A DNA stretch of 8,007 nt from Clostridia bacterium. Its GTDB lineage: Bacteria; Bacillota; Clostridia; Christensenellales; Aristaeellaceae. The DNA lies in NCBI GenBank assembly GCA_017458865.1, contig JAFSZW010000269.1:1-8007 (forward strand), in the 5' to 3' direction. The position numbers and the translations under genes are program-made. Of the stretch, positions 1-5,745 are shown piece after piece. The notes beneath the pieces are model-generated. The model was given only the letters and a program-made list of their open reading frames with translations. It was not told the DNA's origin and ran no database searches. Numbering within the stretch: the stretch's first letter is position 1; each line of letters begins with the position of its first letter.

Positions 1-764
1 CCCAGAAGATCCATACCGCGGCCATGGTCACGCCTTATGAGGACACCCATGAGGTGGGCGCAACCACATTCGATGCCAATGGCCTTGCCGAGGTTCTGAA
101 ACAGCTCAATGAGCTCGGCATGGACCTCCACGTCCATACCGTTGGTGAGCGGTCATCCCGCGTTGTGCTGGACGGCGTGGAGCTGGCCAGGAAGGCGCTT
201 GGCGACAGTTTCCGCGTACGGGTTACCTGCGCACATCTGGAGATTCAGGATGACGCGGACCTGGACCGTTTCGCGAAGCTGGGCGTCATTGCGAATTTCA
301 CGCCCTGGTGGCATGCCGGAGATCCCGCGCACCTGGCGCCGCTGCTTGGCATGGAGCGCGCATCGAAGATGTTCCGCTGCAAGACGCTCTGGGACAGCGG
401 CGCGCTGGTGACCTGGTCAAGTGATAACGTCGCCTACAGTGATTTTGTGGCATGGAGTCCGTATCTCGGCATGGAAGTCGGCATGACGCGCATGAGGACC
501 GAGAAGACCCGGATAGCGGAATACAACAGGACCACCGCAGTATTCCCGCCCGAGAACGAGCGGATGAGCATAGATGAAATGCTGCTGGGCTATACGATCA
601 ATGGCGCAAAGCAGCTTGGCATTGAAGCTCAGAAGGGTTCCATCGCAGCCGGCAAGGATGCCGACTTCCTGGTATTCGACAACGATCTGCTCACGGCGGA
701 GCAGAATGGTTTCAGCAACAACCTCCCGCGGGATGTCTATTTCTGCGGCAAGAAGGTAAACTGA
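1..764 (+). CDS. YtcJ-like amidohydrolase, C-terminal part (5' end outside window)
   Basis: This is the C-terminal 253 residues of a metal-dependent amidohydrolase (Amidohydro_3 / YtcJ group). The frame is open from base 3, and the peptide before the first Met (QKIHTAAM) matches the interior of the complete paralogue downstream (LKIETAAM), so the ATG at 24 is internal and the gene starts upstream of the window. Expected metal and catalytic residues are visible: His in DLHVHTVGE (codon 135-137), His in VTCAHL (codon 234-236) and Asp in TWSSDN (codon 423-425). The HxH motif and the lysine ligand would lie outside the window. The C-terminal GKDADFLVFDNDLL is the usual beta-sandwich return of the fold. 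It is about 70% identical by eye to the C-terminal half of the 1194-2861 gene. The family hydrolyses amide or formamide-type bonds in the cytoplasm; the substrate cannot be told from sequence. Confidence 0.9.
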   Translation, partial: QKIHTAAMVTPYEDTHEVGATTFDANGLAEVLKQLNELGMDLHVHTVGERSSRVVLDGVELARKALGDSFRVRVTCAHLEIQDDADLDRFAKLGVIANFTPWWHAGDPAHLAPLLGMERASKMFRCKTLWDSGALVTWSSDNVAYSDFVAWSPYLGMEVGMTRMRTEKTRIAEYNRTTAVFPPENERMSIDEMLLGYTINGAKQLGIEAQKGSIAAGKDADFLVFDNDLLTAEQNGFSNNLPRDVYFCGKKVN

Positions 765-773
765 TGCAAGTTT

Positions 774-797
774 GAGGGCAGCCCTGGGGCTGCCCTC
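774..797 (+). terminator. Inverted repeat / probable terminator after the partial amidohydrolase
   Basis: A perfect 11-base inverted repeat, GAGGGCAGCCC (774-784) and GGGCTGCCCTC (787-797), begins 10 bases after the stop codon. With a realistic 4-base loop the stem is 10 bp and very GC-rich. The tail is only CTTAAGG, so the U-run is poor and termination may be partial. The core GGGCAGCCC/GGGCTGCCC is the same as in the terminator after the paralogue at 2873-2900. Confidence 0.65.
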
Positions 798-938
798 TTA
801 AGGTCTGCAGTGTTCATCTGCAACCATTATGCTAAAGGATTCACTGGCCAGTGCCATCCAATCCGGCAATGCATCCTTTGTCCGCAGCAGCTTTCCAAAT
901 TGTCAAAGCCTGCATGTCTACCTTTTTGAATCCTGACA

Positions 939-947
939 TGTTATAAT
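939..947 (+). promoter_or_regulatory. Extended -10 promoter candidate upstream of the complete amidohydrolase
   Basis: TGTTATAAT at 939-947 is a perfect TATAAT hexamer (942-947) preceded by TGn, the extended -10 pattern of housekeeping sigma promoters, which can work with a weak -35. The -35 position (about 919-924) has no good match to TTGACA. Transcription would start near 954 and leave an approximately 240-base leader before the ATG at 1194. This is inferred from pattern only. Confidence 0.4.
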
Positions 948-1193
948 GGGACTCACGGGAATAGACGCCGACATCCGGCGCGCCCTGAATAAAAACTGCA
1001 GTCTCCTTCGCATAATCACGGTTTTGGACGTTGCACTGCCATTTATCCGGAACAGACAAATGCTATTACCGCAGGCTATGTCTGTACCCGTCGGTGCTTT
1101 CGGCCAGGCAGATGCCTGAATCACAGAAGCAGATGACAACTGGATGACTCAATTGAATCCATGTACACCAATCACCTTTAAAGGAGAACGACC

Positions 1194-2861
1194 ATGAAGG
1201 CAGACAAGATCATTCGCAACGCAAAGATCTTTACCTCAGATAAGGACAATCCGCTGGCAACCGCACTTGTGGTGAAGGACGGTAAATTTGTCTATGTAGG
1301 CGACGAGGCCGGCCTTTCATCGTATGAGGGCGAGGTCACGGATCTCGGCGGAAAGTTCATCACGCCCGGCATCATTGACAGCCATGTCCACATCACCACC
1401 GGTGTTGGATTTGAGTACACAGATCTGGGTGTATTCGTCATGTGTTCCACCAAGCAGGAAAGCCTTGACTTTATGGCGGATTACATTAAGAATCATCCGG
1501 GCCTCAAGCGCTACAGGTTCATGATGCCGCGGGCCAATCTGAATGAGGATGAGCTCACCAGGGAAGACCTCGACAAAATCTGCCCGGATGCGGAAATCGT
1601 GGTTCTCGAAGAAGAAGTGCACAGCAACTGGGTGAACTCCAAAGTCCTTGAGGCGTACGGCATTACAGATGCGACGCCGGATCCCGTTCCGGGACTTGCC
1701 TATTTCGTCCGCAAGGATGGACATGTGACCGGCAACTCCTACGAAACCGCAAGCTGGCCGATCCTCTTCGACGGCGTCAATGACCTGACGGACGAGCAGA
1801 TCAGCACGGCAGTTCTGCGCTGGCTCGACTATTCCGTAAAGGACGGCGTGTGCGGCGTCTTTGACGCCGGATTCCCGGAGCACAACGGCGTCAATGAGCG
1901 GATCTATGCCTATCTGCGCGAACTGGACAGGCAGGGAAAACTGCCGGTCTATGTAGATGGTTGCTATGTGCTCACGCAGCCGGCAAAGATGCGGGAGGCC
2001 CTGGATGGCGTCAAGCGCTTTAACCAAGAGTTTGACACGGAGCACATGAGGGTGCACACCCTCAAGATCTTTATGGACGGCACCCTGAAGATCGAAACGG
2101 CCGCAATGGTAACGCCCTATGTGGACACCGGTGCGCTGGGCGCCTCAGCGTTCAATCCGGAGCAGGTCTGCGAGATCCTCATGGAGCTCAACGAGGCAAA
2201 CCTTGACCTCCACGTGCACACCGTCGGCGAGGCCTCGTCCCGTGTTGTCCTGGATGGCGTTGAGCTGGCCAGGAAGGCACTCGGTGACAAGTACCATGTG
2301 AAAGTTACCTGCGCTCACCTGTGGGTCCAGGATGATGCGGACCTCGGCCGCTTTGCGAAGCTCGGCGTGACGGCCAACTTCACCCCCTGGTGGCACGGCG
2401 GCAACGGCGGCCCCAATCCCATTGAGTACTGGCCCGGCTTTATTGGCGAGAAGCGCGCGCATTCCATGTTCCGCTGCAAGACGATCTGGGACACCGGCGC
2501 GCTCGTAACCTGGTCAAGCGATGAGGTGTTCTACGGCGATTTCAAGAACTGGAGTCCCTATCTCGCCATGGAGGTCGGCATGACCCGGTGGATCAATGAG
2601 AAGACCCGGTTCGATGCAGTCGGCAGAACCGTCGCAGCATTCCCGCCTGCCAGCGAGTGCATGGGTATTGAGGAAATGCTGCTGGGATATACCATTAACG
2701 GCGCAAAGCAGCTTGGCATTGAAGCATGCAAGGGGTCCATCTCAGTCGGCAAGGATGCGGACTTCCTGGTATTTGACAATGACCTGCTGACGGCAGAGCA
2801 TGAAGGATTCAGCTACAACAAGCCGCAGGACGTGTATTTCTGCGGAAAGAAGATGAACTAA
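1194..2861 (+). CDS. YtcJ-like metal-dependent amidohydrolase (Amidohydro_3), complete
   Basis: A 555-residue protein of normal length for the YtcJ/Amidohydro_3 group. The start ATG has AAGGAG at 1181-1186, seven bases upstream. The N-terminal beta-sandwich is followed by the metal motif PGIIDSHVHI (His64, His66). The lysine in HTLKIFMDGT (Lys291), His342 in LHVHTVGE, His375 in VTCAHL and Asp443 in TWSSDE sit where the family places its metal ligands and catalytic aspartate, so the active site looks intact. The C-terminus GKDADFLVFDND closes the beta-sandwich. There is no signal peptide, so it is probably cytosolic. The family cleaves amide-like bonds (for example N-substituted formamides or N-acyl amino acids); the substrate here is unknown. 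It is a tandem paralogue of the gene ending at 764. The main difference is a glycine/proline-rich loop at about residues 401-417, just after the TPWWH motif, which is about five residues longer and unrelated in sequence, suggesting a different substrate pocket. Confidence 0.92.
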   Translation: MKADKIIRNAKIFTSDKDNPLATALVVKDGKFVYVGDEAGLSSYEGEVTDLGGKFITPGIIDSHVHITTGVGFEYTDLGVFVMCSTKQESLDFMADYIKNHPGLKRYRFMMPRANLNEDELTREDLDKICPDAEIVVLEEEVHSNWVNSKVLEAYGITDATPDPVPGLAYFVRKDGHVTGNSYETASWPILFDGVNDLTDEQISTAVLRWLDYSVKDGVCGVFDAGFPEHNGVNERIYAYLRELDRQGKLPVYVDGCYVLTQPAKMREALDGVKRFNQEFDTEHMRVHTLKIFMDGTLKIETAAMVTPYVDTGALGASAFNPEQVCEILMELNEANLDLHVHTVGEASSRVVLDGVELARKALGDKYHVKVTCAHLWVQDDADLGRFAKLGVTANFTPWWHGGNGGPNPIEYWPGFIGEKRAHSMFRCKTIWDTGALVTWSSDEVFYGDFKNWSPYLAMEVGMTRWINEKTRFDAVGRTVAAFPPASECMGIEEMLLGYTINGAKQLGIEACKGSISVGKDADFLVFDNDLLTAEHEGFSYNKPQDVYFCGKKMN

Positions 2862-2872
2862 TGCAGTGCTTT

Positions 2873-2905
2873 GGGCAGCCCACTGTACCCCGGGCTGCCC
2901 TTTTT
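2873..2905 (+). terminator. Rho-independent terminator after the complete amidohydrolase
   Basis: GGGCAGCCC (2873-2881) pairs perfectly with GGGCTGCCC (2892-2900) over a 10-base loop and is followed at once by TTTTT (2901-2905), a standard intrinsic terminator 11 bases after the stop codon. It shares its stem core with the inverted repeat after the upstream paralogue. Only 40 bases separate it from the next start codon. Confidence 0.85.
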
Positions 2906-2926
2906 GAAAGCATCTGCAGATGAAAC

Positions 2927-2936
2927 GGAAGGTGGG
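2927..2936 (+). promoter_or_regulatory. Ribosome binding site fixing the start of the two-membrane-segment protein
   Basis: GGAAGGTGGG lies nine bases before the ATG at 2946. This favours that start over an in-frame TTG at 2871, which would place the first 25 codons over the terminator stem and has no ribosome binding site. Confidence 0.7.
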
Positions 2937-2945
2937 ACACGAAAG

Positions 2946-3614
2946 ATGCTCAAGGATACCATTCTTAAATTATTTGAATCAAGAAAGGCTCATCTTGATG
3001 AACGCATCAACCGGGATTACGTCAAGAATGGCATTGCAACCATTCCCTGCTACGTATCCGATTATCATGATGTGATCAGCTCCTACACCGTCAGGGGCTG
3101 TGAGTCACTGAGTTCGGAATTCTGTGATTATCTTCAGTCGACTGCAGAAATGATGCCGCCTGAATGCCCGCTGGTGCTGAACATCATTGGGGATTCCCTG
3201 TCTCAGGATGAAAAAAAGGTCATGGATACGACCATCAAGGATGGTCTGGCCTATAATCTCGGGATGGTAGAAAAGGAAGAAAAGCGGCATACAAAGACCT
3301 TCCTCCTGATGCTGATCGGCCTGATTATTCTGTTCATCATCCTGATAAACACCAGGACCCTTGAGGACGAGCCGCGTGAGCTGATCTTCATTCTGTTTTA
3401 TTTTATCGGCGATACACTGTGCGACTATATCTTCCTGACAGGCTATGATCTCCGCCGTGACAGGCGGCTGGCCGGACGGCTTGCGAGCATCAAGGTCATT
3501 TTCACCGACAGCTACGAGGCGCCGAATTACACGGAAAGCGATGTCAGCCAGCTGTACTCCGAGATTGAAAAAGATGTGAATAATACACTTTACGAAGAGG
3601 ACGAGGAACAATGA
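2946..3614 (+). CDS. Uncharacterised protein with two central transmembrane segments
   Basis: A 222-residue protein that I cannot assign to a named family. Residues 1-117 are hydrophilic and begin with an amphipathic, charged stretch (LKDTILKLFESRKAHLDER). Two hydrophobic segments follow, at about 118-136 (TFLLMLIGLIILFIILINT) and 146-165 (within ELIFILFYFIGDTLCDYIF), separated by a short acidic turn. A positively charged stretch (LRRDRRLAGR) comes right after the second segment, and the tail is acidic and ends in EEDEEQ. The positive charges suggest that both termini face the cytoplasm, with a very short outer loop. The ATG was chosen because of GGAAGGTGGG nine bases upstream. The stop overlaps the next start (ATGA), so the two proteins are probably made by coupled translation and may act together in the membrane. 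No promoter is evident in the 40 bases after the preceding terminator; expression may come by read-through or from a promoter inside the upstream gene. Confidence 0.85.
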   Translation: MLKDTILKLFESRKAHLDERINRDYVKNGIATIPCYVSDYHDVISSYTVRGCESLSSEFCDYLQSTAEMMPPECPLVLNIIGDSLSQDEKKVMDTTIKDGLAYNLGMVEKEEKRHTKTFLLMLIGLIILFIILINTRTLEDEPRELIFILFYFIGDTLCDYIFLTGYDLRRDRRLAGRLASIKVIFTDSYEAPNYTESDVSQLYSEIEKDVNNTLYEEDEEQ

Positions 3615-5581
3615 AAAAACTGTTAACAATTGACGATATCATGGTGGCCATCATCGCGGCACTGGGCTACGGCTTTGGTGACGCCATCGGGCGGGTTTCC
3701 GGATGGTCTGACATCATGTGTATCGTGGCATGTCTTGTTGTCGGCATTATCATGCAGGGAATCATCACCAAGATCGTTTTCAGCAAGACTGTCCAGAAAA
3801 GCCTGACGAACCGGATAATCACCTATGTCGCGATCCTGCTCATCCTGGTGGGCGCCCAGTATTTCTCAGTCCGCTGGATGGGTATATCCATGATGCTGTA
3901 TGTGGAGCAGCAGTTCCTGTATGTCGTTGGCATGCCCATTATCGGCTTCTTTGTGAACCTGCTCATCCGCGCATACAAGAGCTATAAGATTCGCAAGCGC
4001 TACGGGGATGGAAGCGATGGCTATGTGTTCGACATCAAGGATAAGGTCCTTGAGGAAACGAACAGACAGAATCAGGCCATCACCGGCAAATACAATGAAA
4101 AGTACGCGGTAAAGACGAGGACCGGCGTCTATGTCGGCGAAAAATACAAGAAATCCGTGTGCTACATGGGCATTCCCTATGCAAAGCCGCCGGTGGGTGA
4201 CCTCAGATGGAAGGCGCCCGAACCGCTCCCCGCATCGGATGCCGTATTTGAGGCAAAGAATTTCGGCGCCTCGGCGATCCAGATCGAACACAAGGGGTCT
4301 ATCACCAAGAACCACCGGCAGAGCGAGGACTGCCTGACCCTGAATATCGGCGTTCCTGAACAGAAGGCAAAAGCCCCCATGCCGGTTTTCGTGCTGTTCC
4401 ACCAGGGCGACTTTACCAGCGGCGGCTCTGTAGATCCCCTGATGTATGGCGGCGACTACGTAATTGCCCATCCAGACGTCATATTCATCAGCTTTAATTA
4501 CCGCCTCGGCATCTTTGGCTTTATCGACTTTTCTGAGGTTCCCGGCGGCGAGGCCCGTCCGGACACCCTGAACCTCGGACTGCTCGATCAGATCGCAGCC
4601 CTCAAATGGATCAGGGAAAACATCGCTGCTTTCGGTGGCGATCCGGACCAGATCACGGTGATTGGCTTCGAGTCCGGCGCAAGCTCCATCTCGCTGCTGG
4701 CGGCCTGCGAGCAGGCAAAGGGCCTGTTTAAGCGCGCATTCGTATTCAATGGCAGTCCGTCATCCGCATACGACACGCCGGATGCCGCCAGGACGCTGGC
4801 AAAGGATCTGCTCAGGGAAACGCATACCTCGACTATGCAAGAGCTGCTGCAGCTTGACACGGACACCCTGAAAGATGCGGCGCAAAGGCTCTGGCAGGAT
4901 ATGTGCGCACCGACCTGTGACGGAAAACTGCTGCCCCTTGATGTGTATCAGGCCTACCGGAACGGCGCCGCCTCAGGCATCGAGTTTGTCTATGGCATTC
5001 CCGCGAACATTTCGCAGGTGTTCCGGTCCCTGCTCGGTGGTGAGAAGTTCATGGATGGCATCTTCTCGGCTGTGGCTGAGATGCAGAACTACATGGACAA
5101 GGCCACGGCAGATGCCGTCAATGCGTATATAGAGGCTGAGACGGCCGCATCCTCCGAACTGGATGCGAAATCGAAGATCGTCGAGCAGTGGATCGCGCTG
5201 AGCATCTACCGCGCTGCGGCATGGCTGGCAGAGAGCGGAAATCCCGTGCATCTCCTGTACTGGGCCGAAAAGCCGCTGATTGAGAATCTGGGCTCAGGCA
5301 CAGCGGATGCGGCGGCATCACTGCTCGGAAACGGCGAGGCCCTGCAGATGTACGGCGGTATGATGAACACGGGTCTGTCCAGGACGCTTCAGACCCTTCT
5401 GCATAAGTTTATCAAAGGCGAGTCCCTGCAGCTCTACCGCAACGAGCTTCCCGGCGTCGATGCCGTCGACTGGGATGCATTCCCAAATGCGCTCATCGTT
5501 TCGGATGGAAAACTTCAGTGCGATACGATAGAGGACAGGGTAACCGAGGTCAGGGGGCTGCTTGAGTTCGTGGTATCCTGA
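3611..5581 (+). CDS. Membrane-anchored type-B carboxylesterase-like protein, probably catalytically inactive
   Basis: A 656-residue protein. About four hydrophobic segments lie in residues 8-122 (roughly 10-30, 34-56, 67-88 and 100-121), then a charged linker (AYKSYKIRKRYG), then a type-B carboxylesterase / cholinesterase-like domain from about 165 to 650. The fold is recognisable from GIPYAKPPVGDLRWKAP, the conserved SEDCLTLNI, FNYRLGIFGF, NLGLLDQIAALKWIRENI and FGGDP. The catalytic signatures are altered. The nucleophile elbow, usually GESAG, reads G352-F-E-S-G356, with Glu354 in the serine position. The oxyanion-hole HGGGF reads HQGDF (264-268). The acidic residue of the usual GxNxDEG is replaced in GIPANIS (462-468), and the region that usually carries the catalytic His (residues 558-573) has no histidine. 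I infer a pseudo-esterase that may bind ligand or protein, as the neuroligins do. The start overlaps the upstream stop (ATGA), implying coupled expression. The alignment was made by eye, so an unusual active site cannot be excluded. Confidence 0.85.
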   Translation: MKKLLTIDDIMVAIIAALGYGFGDAIGRVSGWSDIMCIVACLVVGIIMQGIITKIVFSKTVQKSLTNRIITYVAILLILVGAQYFSVRWMGISMMLYVEQQFLYVVGMPIIGFFVNLLIRAYKSYKIRKRYGDGSDGYVFDIKDKVLEETNRQNQAITGKYNEKYAVKTRTGVYVGEKYKKSVCYMGIPYAKPPVGDLRWKAPEPLPASDAVFEAKNFGASAIQIEHKGSITKNHRQSEDCLTLNIGVPEQKAKAPMPVFVLFHQGDFTSGGSVDPLMYGGDYVIAHPDVIFISFNYRLGIFGFIDFSEVPGGEARPDTLNLGLLDQIAALKWIRENIAAFGGDPDQITVIGFESGASSISLLAACEQAKGLFKRAFVFNGSPSSAYDTPDAARTLAKDLLRETHTSTMQELLQLDTDTLKDAAQRLWQDMCAPTCDGKLLPLDVYQAYRNGAASGIEFVYGIPANISQVFRSLLGGEKFMDGIFSAVAEMQNYMDKATADAVNAYIEAETAASSELDAKSKIVEQWIALSIYRAAAWLAESGNPVHLLYWAEKPLIENLGSGTADAAASLLGNGEALQMYGGMMNTGLSRTLQTLLHKFIKGESLQLYRNELPGVDAVDWDAFPNALIVSDGKLQCDTIEDRVTEVRGLLEFVVS

Positions 5582-5612
5582 CATCCCCGGATGCCCTGAA
5601 CGTGACCCCGTG

Positions 5613-5658
5613 CCGCCAGATCCATCTGCCAAACTGGCGGGCACCTGTCCGTCAGGTG
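5613..5658 (+). other. Two consecutive hairpins after the esterase-like gene
   Basis: CCGCCAG (5613-5619) pairs with CTGGCGG (5634-5640) over a 14-base loop, and two bases later CACCTG (5642-5647) pairs with CAGGTG (5653-5658) over five bases. Neither is followed by a T-run, so this is not a classical intrinsic terminator. It may be a factor-dependent terminator, an RNA-stabilising 3' end or part of the leader of the next gene. Confidence 0.4.
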
Positions 5659-5705
5659 AATGTACGTAAATGAGGAACGGGAAATCCTGCGGCACCCGTT
5701 TTCAT

Positions 5706-5740
5706 CCCTGATTGTATCGGCTGCCGCACCGATAGGGTGA
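5706..5740 (+). promoter_or_regulatory. Ribosome binding site of the phosphate acetyltransferase gene, partly inside a hairpin
   Basis: The likely Shine-Dalgarno is AGGGTGA (5734-5740), five bases before the ATG at 5746. TATCGG (5715-5720) pairs with CCGATA (5729-5734), which takes the first base of the site, and CCC (5706-5708) could extend pairing to GGG (5735-5737) across a bulge. This might limit ribosome access. No matching riboswitch family is recognised. Confidence 0.4.
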
Positions 5741-5745
5741 TTATT

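Larger units (their letters stand above)
765..1193. other. 429-base intergenic region between the amidohydrolase paralogues
   Basis: No convincing gene was found here. The region holds the terminator at 774-797, a 12-base palindrome CACTGGCCAGTG (842-853), an extended -10 element at 939-947 and a small GC-rich stem CGCCG/CGGCG (966-970 with 976-980). On the minus strand, 841-1059 reads as a 72-codon frame starting with TTG. Its composition is protein-like, with internal stretches such as FIQGAPDVGVYS and YNMSGFKKVDMQ, but a stop codon sits just upstream, there is no clear ribosome binding site, and I do not recognise a family. It could be a relic of a gene or chance. The Shine-Dalgarno AAGGAG of the next gene is at 1181-1186. 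Confidence 0.5.

Noticed and set aside
24..26. ATG at 24 as the true start of the first gene
   Set aside because: The frame is open to the window edge and the residues before this Met match the interior of the paralogue, so it is an internal methionine.
842..853. 12-base palindrome CACTGGCCAGTG as an operator
   Set aside because: A single copy, far from the promoter candidate and with no second site; a palindrome of this size can occur by chance.
1317..2057. Minus-strand open frame (246 codons) opposite the complete amidohydrolase
   Set aside because: It is antisense to a gene with intact family motifs, with no ribosome binding site or recognisable domain.
2871..2945. Upstream TTG start for the two-membrane-segment protein
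   Set aside because: The extra 25 codons would be translated from the terminator stem-loop and have no ribosome binding site; the ATG at 2946 has a good one.
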